From the NCBI RefSeq assembly GCF_001866645.1, contig NZ_MLYP01000009.1, positions 1-62,009 of the forward strand: 62,009 bases of DNA, read 5' to 3'. Below are positions 25,982-36,724 of the stretch, piece by piece. The position numbers and the translations under genes are program-made. The notes under the pieces are model-generated. The model was not told where the DNA came from and did not search any database. It worked only from the letters and a program-made list of their open reading frames with translations. This stretch comes from Streptomyces colonosanans. GTDB taxonomy: Bacteria > Actinomycetota > Actinomycetes > Streptomycetales > Streptomycetaceae. Every line of letters begins with the position of its first letter. The stretch's first letter is position 1.

Positions 25982-26786
25982 GCCCGCACTGGAGGTCGTC
26001 GGCCTCCGCAAGACGTTCGGCGACTTCGTGGCTGTGGACGACGTGTCCTTCGCGGTACCGCCCGGCGGGTCGCTGGCGATCGTGGGGGAGTCGGGGTCCG
26101 GCAAGACCACCACCGCCCGCATGATCGTGGGGCTGGAGAGGCCCACCTCCGGCACGCTGGCGATCGGCGGCGCTCCGCCCTCGCACGACAGGCTGGGCAG
26201 GGCACGCCAGATCCAGATGGTCTTCCAGGACCCCTACTCCTCACTGGACCGCCGGCAGAAAGTCCGCGACTGCATCGCCGAGGCCCTGCGCCTGCACTCC
26301 CGCCTGCGAGGCGCGGCGTTCCAGGAGCGGGTGGACGAACTGCTCGACATGGTCGGCCTGGACGAACGCCAAGGCCGTGCCCTTCCCAGGGCCCTGTCCG
26401 GGGGCCAACGGCAGCGCGTCGCCATCGCCCGCTCGCTGGCGGCCTCGCCGAAGATCCTCGTACTGGACGAGGCCGTGGCGGCGCTGGACGTCTCCATCCA
26501 GGCACAGATCCTCACCCTGCTCTCGGCCATACGCCGCGAGACCGGGGTGACCCTGCTGTTCATCACCCACGACCTGGCCGTGGTCCCGCACATCAGCGAC
26601 GAGATCCTGGTCATGCGGCACGGCCAGGTCGTGGAACACGGCCCGGTGGACGCCGTCCTCGACTACCCGGCCGACCCCTACACCCGGCGGCTCGTGGACG
26701 CGATTCCGCGCCCCGGCTGGGTCCCCAGGCGAGCGACCGCATTCTCCGTCCTGCCGACAGAAGCCGGTGAGCTGCGCTCACCTTGA
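25974..26786 (+). CDS. Opp/Dpp-type ATPase 2 (DppF-like), operon 1
   Basis: A 270-residue ATPase starting at GTG 25974 inside the end of ATPase 1. Walker A is GESGSGKTTT, Q-loop VFQDPYSSLDRRQ, signature ALSGGQRQR, Walker B LVLDEAVAALD. The first Asp-Glu-Ala (DEA) form replaces the more usual DEP, as in the paralogue at 34430. It is short at the C-terminus compared with DppF, lacking the cysteine-rich tail. It completes the five-part importer. Confidence 0.92.
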   Translation: MSEPALEVVGLRKTFGDFVAVDDVSFAVPPGGSLAIVGESGSGKTTTARMIVGLERPTSGTLAIGGAPPSHDRLGRARQIQMVFQDPYSSLDRRQKVRDCIAEALRLHSRLRGAAFQERVDELLDMVGLDERQGRALPRALSGGQRQRVAIARSLAASPKILVLDEAVAALDVSIQAQILTLLSAIRRETGVTLLFITHDLAVVPHISDEILVMRHGQVVEHGPVDAVLDYPADPYTRRLVDAIPRPGWVPRRATAFSVLPTEAGELRSP

Positions 26787-26910
26787 CCGGCTCAGGGCCG
26801 CTTCCGCACGTCGGCCTTCCACAAAGCGACTGTCCATGGCGACGCCCGTACCGCCGGCAGCACATGCTGCGCGTTGCCGTGCCCCCATCGATGAAGCTGA
26901 GGAGAATCCC

Positions 26911-28344
26911 TTGAAGGATTTCGACGAGTACGATGCCACCGGCCTCGCGCAACTGGTCGCGTCCGGTCAGGTCAGCCCCCGCGAACTGGTGGAGGCCGCG
27001 ATCAGCCGGATCGAGGAGCGCAACCCGAGGATCAACGCGCTGTCCTCGCGCCATTTCGACAAGGCCCTCGCGGCTGCGGACCAGCCGGTGAGCGGGCCGT
27101 TCGCCGGAGTGCCGTTCCTGGCCAAGGACGCGGGAGCGGCGATCAAGGGCGAGCCGCATCACTTCGGGTGCAAGGTGCTGCAAGACTCTGGCTACGTGGC
27201 CGAGAACGACAGCCACCTCGGCATCAGGTTCCGGGAGGCCGGGTTCATCAGCCTCGGCCGGACGACCACACCCGAGTTCGCGGTCAGCGTTGTCACCGAA
27301 TCGAGCGCCACCGGCATCACCCGCAACCCCTGGGACCTGGACCGGATCACCGGAGGGTCGTCCGGCGGCGCGGCCGCCGCGGTGGCCGCCCGGATCGTCC
27401 CGGCAGCCCACGGCAACGACGGTGCCGGGTCCATTCGCATGCCCGCCTCCATCAACGGCTGCGTGGGCCTGAAATCCACCCGTGCCCGAGTCTCCAACGG
27501 GCCCGATGCCGGCGAAATCTGGCAGGGGCTGGCCCACCAGGGCGCCATCACCCGGTCCGTCCGTGACACGGCTGCCATCCTGGACGCCATCTCCGGCCCG
27601 TTCCCCGGCGACCCCTACGTGTGCCCGCCGCCGGCCCGGCCCTTCGCCCAGGAGGTCGGAGCTCCCACAGGCAGGCTGCGCATCGGCGTCCTGACGTCGA
27701 TGCCAGGGTTCACCACCCACCCCGACTGCGTGACCGCGGTGGAGGACACCGCACGCATGCTCGAAGCACTCGGACACGATGTCATCGACGCCTACCCGAC
27801 AGCGGTCGGAGGCTGGGCGGACATGCTGCCGACCTTCACCGACCTCATCTCCTGCTATGTGGCGGCCGACCTCAGGCTGATCGACATGCTGGTGGGCCGT
27901 AGGGTCGACATCGCCGAATACGACCCCATGACCAGGCACTACGCCCACCGAGGCCTCAAGGCGTCCCCCAGTGACTTCATCGAGGCCATCGACCGACTCC
28001 AGCGGTGGGGCCGCGACGTGGCCTCCTGGTGGCAGGAGGGCGTCCACGACATCCTGCTCACCCCGACCCTCAGCGGTCCGCCGGCACTGGTCGGCGAACT
28101 CGACCTCGACGAGCGCAACCCCGACGAGTCGCTGCACAAGCACTACTCCTACTTCCCCTACACCCCCGCCTTCAACGTGACGGGGCAGCCCGCGATCTCG
28201 CTGCCTCTGCACCGCAACGCCCAAGGCCTCCCTATCGGCGTCCAACTCGCCGCCGCATACGGCCGCGACGACCTGCTCATCCGCCTGGCCTCCCAGCTCG
28301 AGGAGGCACACCCGTGGGGCTCTGACCGGCCCGCCTGGCTCTAG
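26911..28344 (+). CDS. Amidase-signature enzyme, last gene of operon 1
   Basis: A 477-residue amidase. The catalytic Ser-cisSer-Lys triad is visible: Lys in PFLAKDAG (about K72), the cis-Ser region GGSSGGAAAAVAA, and the nucleophile in DGAGSIRMPAS. It would split an amide taken up by the importer. The start is TTG 26911, with GAGGAG six bases upstream; no ATG fits. The gap of 124 bases after the ATPase shows no clear terminator. The MITE at 28348 begins three bases after its stop. Confidence 0.9.
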   Translation: MKDFDEYDATGLAQLVASGQVSPRELVEAAISRIEERNPRINALSSRHFDKALAAADQPVSGPFAGVPFLAKDAGAAIKGEPHHFGCKVLQDSGYVAENDSHLGIRFREAGFISLGRTTTPEFAVSVVTESSATGITRNPWDLDRITGGSSGGAAAAVAARIVPAAHGNDGAGSIRMPASINGCVGLKSTRARVSNGPDAGEIWQGLAHQGAITRSVRDTAAILDAISGPFPGDPYVCPPPARPFAQEVGAPTGRLRIGVLTSMPGFTTHPDCVTAVEDTARMLEALGHDVIDAYPTAVGGWADMLPTFTDLISCYVAADLRLIDMLVGRRVDIAEYDPMTRHYAHRGLKASPSDFIEAIDRLQRWGRDVASWWQEGVHDILLTPTLSGPPALVGELDLDERNPDESLHKHYSYFPYTPAFNVTGQPAISLPLHRNAQGLPIGVQLAAAYGRDDLLIRLASQLEEAHPWGSDRPAWL

Positions 28345-28347
28345 CTA

Positions 28348-28578
28348 GTGCCGCAACAGGCAACGTTTGCCCCGTCGCGACGCCCGGCACGCCTCCCCCA
28401 AGCTCTTCGAGCAGGGGGTACCCCCACTCGCCGCACCGACCGAAAGCCCAAGTACGTCCAGTACGAGGGCTTCCGGCCGGCACGCCGAGAGCACGCTCCC
28501 CCACTCTCGGCTTCGCTCGAGCGGGAGGTGCCCCCACGACGCCGCTCCTGAACGGGCAAACGTTGCCTGCCGCGGCAC
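28348..28578. repeat. MITE-like element with 25-base terminal inverted repeats
   Basis: The ends read GTGCCGCAACAGGCAACGTT inward on the left, and the complement of GTGCCGCGGCAGGCAACGTT on the right, extending to TTGCCC: about 25 bases with few mismatches. The 231-base element has no gene; a 77-codon open frame inside it is a common Streptomyces artefact. CTA-like bases flank both sides. A partial copy is at 1-69 and one bare end at 52489-52502. Confidence 0.8.
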
Positions 28579-28683
28579 TGGCTAGGACCTGTCCTGACTG
28601 ATCGCCGGGGAACGCTCGGCAGCCGCCACCCCCTGGACCGCGGCGCCGCCCTCTGCGCGATACGGGCGGGCCGCCGCGCCTGC

Positions 28684-28966
28684 GGAGATCCACACGGCCC
28701 GGGTTCTGCGGACCTACGTGGGTGGAGCGCTGGTGTACTCCGCCTCCTGCCGGCCGCGTCGTCGGAGCGCGGCACCGCCTGCGGGCTCGCCGCCGCGCTC
28801 CGACGACGTCCGGATCTCCAGCCTCGTCCGCACCAGCGCGCCCGTCGGCTCCAGGCTCCCGCTCTCCAGGGCCGCGACGAGCAGCTCGACGCCCTTCTCG
28901 GCCACGCTCACCGGCTGGAGGCTCAGGGTCGTGACGGGCGGGTCGGCGTGGGCGGCCGAGGTGTCC
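28684..28966. repeat. 283-base direct repeat, copy A
   Basis: Nearly identical to 51785-52067 at a constant offset of 23101 bases. It holds the last 20 or so codons of a YtcJ-like amidohydrolase gene (28684-28747, a remnant) and the last 85 codons of the LacI gene on the minus strand. The stretch 28579-28683 shows no gene. Confidence 0.92.
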
Positions 28967-29835
28967 TCGCTCGCGCACACCAGCAGCAGGTCTGCGGGGA
29001 CCGACAGGCCCAGGCGGCGTGCGGCATCGAGCACCAGTGGCGGATTGGCCTCGGTCAGCATGAAGAGCGCGTCGGGCCGGTCGGGCGTGGTGAGGGACCG
29101 CTCGACCGCCTCGACGGCGGGGCCGTTGCCCGGCCGCGTCGAAAGCGTGACCAGAGGCGTGGCGCCCTGCTCGGCGCACCAGCGCCGGTAGGCGTCCAGG
29201 GCCGCCGTGTAGAAGCTGGTCGGGGTGTCGGGCGCCACGACCGCGATGCGCCGCGCACCCTGTGCGCGCAGGTGATCCAGCACCTCGCGTACCGCGGCCT
29301 CGGCGTCGACGTCCACCCAGTGCGTACCGGAGCGGCCCTCCACCGAGCGGTCGGAGGACAGCGGTATACGGGCGGCGATGAACCCCTCCACCAGCGGATC
29401 GTCCGCGAGCGGGTCCGCGACGATCGCGGCGTCGAGCGGCAGGTCGGCCCACTCATCGGGCGAGGAGCCGGTGGGCAGTAGCACCAGGGCATAGCCGTGG
29501 CGCAGGGCCGTGGTCGCGATGGCGCTGGTCAGCTGGGTGAAGTAGGGGGAGTCCATGTAGGACCCGGGGCCCGTGGGGTACTCCCCCACGGCGTAGCCGA
29601 TGAGCCTGGCGTGCCCGGCGCGCAGCAGCCGTGCCGTCGGGTTGGGGCGGTAGCCGAGGCGGCGTGCGACCTCGCGGGCGCGCTCGCGCACGGCCGGCGA
29701 CAGGCGTCCGGTGCCGTTGAGCGCCGCGGAGACGGTGGTCTTGGACAGGCCCGCCTCGCGAGCGACGTCGACGAGGCGGACCCGGGGGACGGCGGCCGGG
29801 ACGCCGTGGTCCCTGCGGGGCGGAGTTTCGGTCAT
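28714..29835 (-). CDS. LacI-family regulator of the second importer operon
   Basis: A 373-residue LacI/GalR repressor. Residues 20-70 are the DNA-binding domain with hinge (LVDVAREAGLSKTTVSAALN, LGYRPNPTARLLR); the rest is a periplasmic-binding-protein-like sensor domain. It is transcribed away from the second Opp operon, with the palindrome at 29912 between them. The C-terminal tail (GGEPAGGAALRRR) is low-complexity. The 3' third lies inside the 283-base repeat and is present again, without its 5' part, at 51848-52067. ATG 29833-29835 was chosen over an ATG 12 codons upstream because the conserved region starts soon after. Confidence 0.9.
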   Translation of the reverse strand: MTETPPRRDHGVPAAVPRVRLVDVAREAGLSKTTVSAALNGTGRLSPAVRERAREVARRLGYRPNPTARLLRAGHARLIGYAVGEYPTGPGSYMDSPYFTQLTSAIATTALRHGYALVLLPTGSSPDEWADLPLDAAIVADPLADDPLVEGFIAARIPLSSDRSVEGRSGTHWVDVDAEAAVREVLDHLRAQGARRIAVVAPDTPTSFYTAALDAYRRWCAEQGATPLVTLSTRPGNGPAVEAVERSLTTPDRPDALFMLTEANPPLVLDAARRLGLSVPADLLLVCASEDTSAAHADPPVTTLSLQPVSVAEKGVELLVAALESGSLEPTGALVRTRLEIRTSSERGGEPAGGAALRRRGRQEAEYTSAPPT

Positions 29836-29911
29836 GCGCTGATGCTGCCAGTCCCCCGCACCGCCGTCCACGCGTCTGTGACCTCAAAAAAACCGTTCCC
29901 GCAAACTCTTG

Positions 29912-29929
29912 TGCGGGAACGTTCCCGCA
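29912..29929. promoter_or_regulatory. LacI operator, perfect 18-base palindrome
   Basis: TGCGGGAACGTTCCCGCA, with the central CG typical of LacI-family sites. A further half site GTTCCCGCA lies at 29895-29903. It is 55 bases ahead of the TTG start of the importer operon and 77 bases from the lacI start, so it can control both directions. Confidence 0.8.
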
Positions 29930-29984
29930 TCAATACTCACTGCCACCTCCAGAACGCTCAACCCCCCGGAAAGGGGTCGGTTCC

Positions 29985-31625
29985 TTGCGTGCCCCCAGAT
30001 CCACCGCCCTGCTCGCCGGAGCCGTCGCCCTGGCTGCGACGGTCACCGGCTGCTCCGGTGCCTCGTCCACCAGCGCCAGTTCCGCCAAGGGCAGCACCGC
30101 CTACCAGGTCTCCGCGGACACACCCGCGGCCAAGGGTTCGATCTCGTCGTTCTCCTGGTCGCTCTACGCCGAGCCGTACTCCCTCGACTACACACAGGCC
30201 TGGGACTACCCGCCCAACACCGTCCTGGCGAACGTCTGCGAGCAGCTGTTCCGCATCACGCCGGACATGAAGATCGCGCCGGCCCTGGCCGTGAAGTCGG
30301 CCAATCCCGACCCGCTGACCTGGGTGTACAGCCTGCGCAGCGGCGTGAAGTTCCACTCCGGTTCGACCATGACCGCGGACGACGTCGTCGCCTCACTGAA
30401 GCGTCATCTCGACCCGGCCGTGGGCTCGGCGTGGGGCAGCGCGTTCAAGAACGTCGCCTCGGTCACCAAGACCGGCCCGCTCGAAGTGACGATCAAGCTC
30501 AACAAGCCCGACGCCCTGCTCAACGAACTGATGGCGGCCTCCCCCGGTACCGTCGAGAGCGCCGCGTTCCTCGCCAGGACGGGCCGGGACTACGGCAACC
30601 CGAAGGCCGGCGTCGACTGCACCGGCCCCTATGCGCTCGGCAGTTGGGCCCAGGGCGACAGCATCACCCTGAAGAAGAACCCCACGTACTGGGACAACAC
30701 GCTGACCCCCAAGGCGGAGAGCGTCAAGTTCGTCTTCATCCAGGACCCGGCCGCACGCACCAACGCCTGGCTCTCCGGCTCGGTCGACGGCGGGTACCTG
30801 GTGCCGTCCACCTCGATCGGGCAGCTCAAGTCGACCTCGCAGGGCAAGCTGTACTTCGGCCCGAACACCGCCGCCTCCGACCTCGCGGTGTTCAACCTCA
30901 AGGGCACACTCGGCGATCTGAAGGTCCGTAAGGCGCTGTCCATGGCCCTGGACCGGCAGAGCATCATCAAGGCCGCCGTCGCGGGAGTGGCCGTCCCGGC
31001 CAAGGCCCCGGCCGCGCGGGGCGCCTGGCAAACCGTCCCGGACCGGACGGACGGCTACTTCTCCGCCCTTCCCGATCTGGTGTACGACATCGACGGCGCC
31101 AGGAAGCTGATCAAGGAGACCGGCGCGACCGGCAAGAAGGTCGTCATCGCGAGCAGCACGCTCACTCCGGAGATCACCGTCGTCGCCAACGCCGTGCAGG
31201 CGGCCGGCAAGCAGATCGGTCTCGACGTGCAGATCAAGCCGATCGCACCCGACGCGTACACCGCGCTCTTCACCGACCCGCACGCCAGAGCCGGCATCGA
31301 CCTGGTGTTCACCAACGGCTACACCAACTCACCCGACCCGCTCGAGTTCTACCAGTCGTTCCGCACCGGCGACTTCGGCAACTACGGCAAGTACTCGAAC
31401 CCCGAGTTCGATGCGCTCTACGACCGGGCGACGGCGGTCGCCGACCCAGCCGCCCGTGCCGACCTGACCGCCCAGCTGCAGAAGATCGCGCTGCGCGACC
31501 TGCCCGCCATCCCGCTGTACGAGGCTCCCCACACGGTGTTCCTGGGCAGCCGGATCACCGGTGCCCCGGCCGGCATCGCCCAGCTGTACTACCCCTGGGC
31601 CGCGAAGATCGGCTCTGCGAACTGA
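29985..31625 (+). CDS. Family 5 substrate-binding lipoprotein, operon 2
   Basis: A 546-residue SBP_bac_5 lipoprotein; the signal ends ATVTGCSG. SLDYTQAWDYPPNTVLANVC, FHSGSTMTADDVVASLKRHL and CTGPYALGSWAQGDS match the family and the paralogue at 21554. The start is TTG 29985, preceded by GGAAAGGGG. First gene of the LacI-controlled operon; its stop overlaps the next ATG by one base. Confidence 0.92.
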   Translation: MRAPRSTALLAGAVALAATVTGCSGASSTSASSAKGSTAYQVSADTPAAKGSISSFSWSLYAEPYSLDYTQAWDYPPNTVLANVCEQLFRITPDMKIAPALAVKSANPDPLTWVYSLRSGVKFHSGSTMTADDVVASLKRHLDPAVGSAWGSAFKNVASVTKTGPLEVTIKLNKPDALLNELMAASPGTVESAAFLARTGRDYGNPKAGVDCTGPYALGSWAQGDSITLKKNPTYWDNTLTPKAESVKFVFIQDPAARTNAWLSGSVDGGYLVPSTSIGQLKSTSQGKLYFGPNTAASDLAVFNLKGTLGDLKVRKALSMALDRQSIIKAAVAGVAVPAKAPAARGAWQTVPDRTDGYFSALPDLVYDIDGARKLIKETGATGKKVVIASSTLTPEITVVANAVQAAGKQIGLDVQIKPIAPDAYTALFTDPHARAGIDLVFTNGYTNSPDPLEFYQSFRTGDFGNYGKYSNPEFDALYDRATAVADPAARADLTAQLQKIALRDLPAIPLYEAPHTVFLGSRITGAPAGIAQLYYPWAAKIGSAN

Positions 31626-32578
31626 TGACCCGTTACCTTCTCGGCCGGCTCCTCGGGTTGGTGACCGTGCTGCTGATCACCTCCTTCCTGGTCTTCAGCG
31701 CGGTGCACCTGGCCCCGGGGGATCCGGTGTCCTTCCTCCTCAAGGGCCACCCGGTGTCGCCGGAGACCAAGGCCGCGATCCGCGCCCAGTACCACCTCGA
31801 CGACCCGTTCTTCACCCAGTACCTGAAATGGGTCGGCAACGTTCTGCACGGCGACTTCGGGCGCTCCGTCCAGTTCCGGCACGACGTCGGGTCCCTGATC
31901 GGCTCGCGCCTGCCGAGCACGGCCCTGCTCATCGGCTACTCGGCCGTGCTGGTCTGCCTCGGCGGCGTGCTCGCGGGCGTCCTCGCCGCGCTGCGCCCCG
32001 GGGCGGTCGACCGCGTGGTGCTCCTGTGCACCGGCGTGGCCACGGCGACCCCGCCGTTCGTCAGCGCCATCGTGCTGGTCTCGCTGTTCTCGGTGCAGTT
32101 GGGCTGGTTCCCGGGTCCCGGTGCCGCCGGCACCGGTTTCGCCGACCGGCTCTACCATCTGACCCTGCCCGCCGTCGCCCTCGCGGTCACCCTCACCGGG
32201 CTGCTGGCCCGGGTGACCCGCTCCGCGATGCTCGACCAACTGGGGCGGGAGCACGTGGAGGTGGCGCGTTCCCGCGGGGTCGCCGAGGACGACGTGGTGC
32301 GCCGGCACGTGCTGCGCAACGCGCTCGGTCCGATCGTCACCGTCGGCGGCACGATGCTCGCCGGACTCCTGGTGAGCACCTCGATCGTGGAGACCGCCTT
32401 CAACGTCTCCGGGGTCGGCTCCCTGCTCGTGCAGTCGGTGACGGTCAAGGACTTCCCCGTCGTGCAGGCGATCACGCTGATCACCGTGGCGGCGTTCGTC
32501 CTGGTGAACCTGGTCGTGGACCTCCTCGCGCCGCTCATCGACCCCCGGCTGACCCTCACCCGGCGAGGTGCCTCATGA
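31625..32578 (+). CDS. Opp/Dpp-type permease 1 (DppB-like), operon 2
   Basis: A 317-residue permease with MTRYLLGRLLGLVTVLLITS, HLAPGDPVSFLLKG, YHLDDPFFTQYLKW and the EAA loop SRGVAEDDVVRRHVLRNALG. Its stop overlaps the next gene by four bases. Confidence 0.93.
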   Translation: MTRYLLGRLLGLVTVLLITSFLVFSAVHLAPGDPVSFLLKGHPVSPETKAAIRAQYHLDDPFFTQYLKWVGNVLHGDFGRSVQFRHDVGSLIGSRLPSTALLIGYSAVLVCLGGVLAGVLAALRPGAVDRVVLLCTGVATATPPFVSAIVLVSLFSVQLGWFPGPGAAGTGFADRLYHLTLPAVALAVTLTGLLARVTRSAMLDQLGREHVEVARSRGVAEDDVVRRHVLRNALGPIVTVGGTMLAGLLVSTSIVETAFNVSGVGSLLVQSVTVKDFPVVQAITLITVAAFVLVNLVVDLLAPLIDPRLTLTRRGAS

Positions 32579-33447
32579 CCACCGCAGTCGACGTCACCGC
32601 GCTGCGCCGGCGTCCCGGTCTGCGCCGCCTGCGGGTGTTCGGGCAGGGGCCGCTGTTCACCGCGGCCGTCCTGCTGCTGGCCGCACTCGTGGCCGTCGCC
32701 CTCTTCGCACCGCTGCTCGCGCCGTACGACCCCGACGCCCTCGACCTGCAGGCCACCCTGGCCGGGAGCAGCACCGACCACCTCCTGGGTGCCGACCAGT
32801 CGGGCCGCGACGTGCTGTCGCGCCTGCTGTACGGTGCGCGCTCCGGGCTGCTCGGACCGCTCGTGGTCGTCGCGTTGTCGACCCTCCTGGGCATCCTGGT
32901 GGGCGTCGTGGCCGCCTGGCGCGGCGGCCGGGTGGACGCGCTCCTCTCCCGGTCGATGGACCTGGTGTTCTCCTTCCCCGGCCTGCTTGTGGCGATCATG
33001 TTCGTGGCGGTCACCGGACCGGGCATGACCGCGCCCGTCATCGCCATGGCGGTCGCGTACACGCCGTACGTGGGCCGCCTGGTGCGCAGCATCGCCCAGC
33101 AGGAGAAGGCCCGTCCGTACATCGAGTCGTACCTCGTCCAGGGCTGGTCAGGCTGGACGATCTGCGTCCGGCACCTGCTGCCCAACATCGCGCCGACGGT
33201 GCTCGCCCAGTCGGCGATCAACTTCGGGTACGCGCTGATGGACCTCGCGGCGCTCTCCTTTCTCGGCTTCGGAGTTCAGCCGCCGACCGCCGACTGGGGC
33301 GCGATGATCAACGAGGGTGAGGGCGCGCTGTTGCAGGGCGCGATGCTGCCCGCGCTCGCGCCGTCCGTGTGCATCATGCTCGCCGTCGTGGCGTTCAGCA
33401 TCGTCGGCGAGGGCATCGCCGACCGGGTCGCAAAGCGGGATCGGTGA
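32575..33447 (+). CDS. Opp/Dpp-type permease 2 (DppC-like), operon 2
   Basis: A 290-residue permease with HLLGADQSGRDVLSRLLYGA, FSFPGLLVAIM, the EAA loop VQGWSGWTICVRHLLPN and FLGFGVQPPTADWG. It starts at ATG 32575 in an ATGA overlap. The next ATPase starts five bases after its stop. Confidence 0.93.
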   Translation: MTTAVDVTALRRRPGLRRLRVFGQGPLFTAAVLLLAALVAVALFAPLLAPYDPDALDLQATLAGSSTDHLLGADQSGRDVLSRLLYGARSGLLGPLVVVALSTLLGILVGVVAAWRGGRVDALLSRSMDLVFSFPGLLVAIMFVAVTGPGMTAPVIAMAVAYTPYVGRLVRSIAQQEKARPYIESYLVQGWSGWTICVRHLLPNIAPTVLAQSAINFGYALMDLAALSFLGFGVQPPTADWGAMINEGEGALLQGAMLPALAPSVCIMLAVVAFSIVGEGIADRVAKRDR

Positions 33448-33452
33448 GGCGA

Positions 33453-34429
33453 ATGACCGTGCAGCAGAATCTTCTTGAGATCGACGACCTCACCGTGCGG
33501 CTGCCCGAGGGGCGCGCCGCCCGGCCGATCCTGGACGGCGTGTCTCTGAGCGTCGCGGCGGGCGAGATGGTCGGCCTGGTCGGCGAATCCGGTTCGGGCA
33601 AGTCGGTCGCCTGCCGCAGCGTGCTCGGGCTGCTGCCCGAAAGGGCACGGACGGACGGCGAAGTCCGTGTGGCGGGTCGCGACGTACTGACACTGAGCCG
33701 CGACGGGCTCAAGGAACTGAGAACCCGTCAGGTATCGATGATCTTCCAGGACCCGCGTGCCTCGGTCAATCCGATGCGGCGCGTCGGCGACTTCCTCACC
33801 GAGGGAATGCGTGCCGCCGGCGTGCCCGCGGCGGCGGCGACGGACCGTGCCGAGGAACTCCTCGACGCCGTGGGCATCCGCGACCCACGAGGCGCGTTGC
33901 GACGCCACCCGCACCAGTTCTCCGGGGGCATGCTCCAGCGCGTCGTCATCGCGGCGGCACTCGCGAGCCGGCCCTCACTGCTCGTCGCCGACGAGCCGAC
34001 GACCGCGTTGGACGTCACGACCCAGGCCGAGGTCATCGCGATCCTCACCCGCCTTCAGGCCGAGCGCGGCACGGGGATGCTCTTCGTCACCCACGACCTG
34101 GAACTGGCCTCGGCCATCTGCGACCGCGTCTACGTCATGTACGCGGGACGGATCGTCGAGACGCAGGCCGCAACAGACCTGTTCGACCGCCCGCGCCACC
34201 CGTACACGGCCGGCCTCCTCGCCTGCACACCCCGCGTCGAACCCGACGCGGCGCCGCCACGGCCCATCCCCGGCCGCCCGGTCTCGCTCGCCGAGTCACC
34301 GTCCGGGTGCGCGTTCGCCGCGCGCTGCGCGCACGCGCAGGAGCGCTGCTCGGTCGAGAAGCCCGTCCTGCGGCAGTACGACGGCCAGGGCCTGGCCGCC
34401 TGTCTGCGCGCCGATGAAGGGATCCTGCT

Positions 34430-34433
<4 letters not shown>
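33453..34433 (+). CDS. Opp/Dpp-type ATPase 1 (DppD-like), operon 2
   Basis: A 326-residue ATPase. Walker A is GESGSGKSVA, Q-loop MIFQDPRASVNPMR, signature FSGGMLQR, Walker B LLVADEPTTALD, H-loop FVTHDLEL. The C-terminal cysteine pattern CAFAARCAHAQERC is retained. A diverged, broken piece of this gene or a close relative lies at 52066-52176. Confidence 0.93.
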
Positions 34434-35266
<833 letters not shown>

Positions 35267-35296
35267 CCCTTCCGACTCACCCCGAAGGACCATCAC

Positions 35297-36724
35297 ATGA
35301 CCGACCTCACCGACCTCGCCCATCTGCCGGCCACCGAGGCCCTGCGCCGGTTCCGCGACCGCTCCCTGTCACCGGTCGAGTTGATGACCGCGGTCATCGC
35401 GCGCGCCGAAGCTGTCGAACCAAAAGTCAACGCTCTCGCCGAGCAGACCTTCGAGGAGGCGCTCGCCGCCGCCCGCGAGGCCGAGGCACGGTATGCGGGC
35501 AAGGGCGAGGCGCCCCGCGCGCTGGAGGGTCTCGCCGTCGCGACGAAGGAGGAGCAGCCCATTGCGGGCCGCCGCAGTACGGACGGGTCCCTGGCGTTCC
35601 AGCACGAGATCGCCGAGCAGACGCATCCGGTCATCGAGCGGATCCAGGCTGCCGGCGGCATCGTGCACGCGCGGACCACGACCCCGGAATTCAGCTGTGC
35701 GGGGTACACACAGTCACGGCTGTGGGGCGTCACCCGCAACCCGTGGAACCTGGAATTCACTCCGGGCGGCTCCTCGGGCGGCGCGGGCGCCGCACTCGCG
35801 GCGGGTGAGACGACCCTCGCGACCGGCTCCGACATCGGCGGCTCGATCCGCATCCCCGCTTCGTACACGGGCACGGTCGGCTTCAAACCGCCGTACGGGC
35901 GCGTGCCGGCGATGTCGCCGTTCAACCTCGACACCTACTGCCACGACGGTCCGATGGCGCGCACCGTCCATGACTGCGCCCTGCTGGAGAACGTCATCGC
36001 GGGTCCCCATCCCCTGGACGCGGTCTCGCTGCGGCCCAAACTCGTCCTGCCCGAGCGGTTCGAGAGCGCCGAAGGCCTGCGGGTGGCGCTCTCGGTCACC
36101 CTCGGGGACTGGCCGGTCGATCCCGAGGTCGAGGCCAACACCCGCGCGGTCGCCGAGGCGCTGCGCGCGGCTGGGGCCGTCGTCGAGGAGGTCGAGGTCC
36201 CCATCATGCGGGCGGACGTGATGCGGGCAGCGATGATCCACTTCGGTTCCATCTTCGGCCCCTACATCGCATCGGTCGCCGCCGAGCACGGCGACCAGCT
36301 CACCACGTACGCGCTCGACTTCGCCCGACGGGCCGCCGAGGCCGTCCGCGAGCCCGGCAGCTTCCTGCTGGGCCTCGAGATCGAGGCCGCGATACAGACG
36401 ACGCTCGGCGCCCTGCTGGACCGTTACGACGTGCTGCTGTGCCCGACCACGGCCGTCCCGGCGCTCAAGGCGGACGACGATCACCTCTCGACCAAGGTCG
36501 TGATCAATGGCGTCGAGCTGGACTTCTACCTGGAATCCGCGATGACTACGGTGTTCAACATCGCCAGCCGCTGCCCGGTGCTGAGCGTGCCGTCCGGATT
36601 CGCCTCGACCGGGGTGCCGACAGGGGTGCAGGTCGTCGGACGCACCTACGACGACACCACGGTGTTCCGCGCGGCGGCAGCGATCGAGGCCGCCCGCCCC
36701 TGGTCCAGCGTGCCGATCCTCTGA
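35297..36724 (+). CDS. Amidase-signature enzyme, last gene of operon 2
   Basis: A 475-residue amidase. Lys is in LAVATKEEQP (about K80), the cis-Ser region is GGSSGGAGAALAAG, and the nucleophile is in SDIGGSIRIPASYTG. It is related to, but clearly different from, the amidase at 26911. The start ATG has GAAGGA eight bases ahead. Both importer operons therefore end with an amidase, suggesting uptake and intracellular cleavage of amides. Confidence 0.9.
   Translation: MTDLTDLAHLPATEALRRFRDRSLSPVELMTAVIARAEAVEPKVNALAEQTFEEALAAAREAEARYAGKGEAPRALEGLAVATKEEQPIAGRRSTDGSLAFQHEIAEQTHPVIERIQAAGGIVHARTTTPEFSCAGYTQSRLWGVTRNPWNLEFTPGGSSGGAGAALAAGETTLATGSDIGGSIRIPASYTGTVGFKPPYGRVPAMSPFNLDTYCHDGPMARTVHDCALLENVIAGPHPLDAVSLRPKLVLPERFESAEGLRVALSVTLGDWPVDPEVEANTRAVAEALRAAGAVVEEVEVPIMRADVMRAAMIHFGSIFGPYIASVAAEHGDQLTTYALDFARRAAEAVREPGSFLLGLEIEAAIQTTLGALLDRYDVLLCPTTAVPALKADDDHLSTKVVINGVELDFYLESAMTTVFNIASRCPVLSVPSGFASTGVPTGVQVVGRTYDDTTVFRAAAAIEAARPWSSVPIL

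Noticed and set aside
26611..28311. 566-codon minus frame over the first amidase
   Set aside because: Antisense shadow without motifs.
28345..28578. 77-codon minus frame inside the MITE
   Set aside because: A recurrent artefact in copies of this repeat; no start signal or domain.
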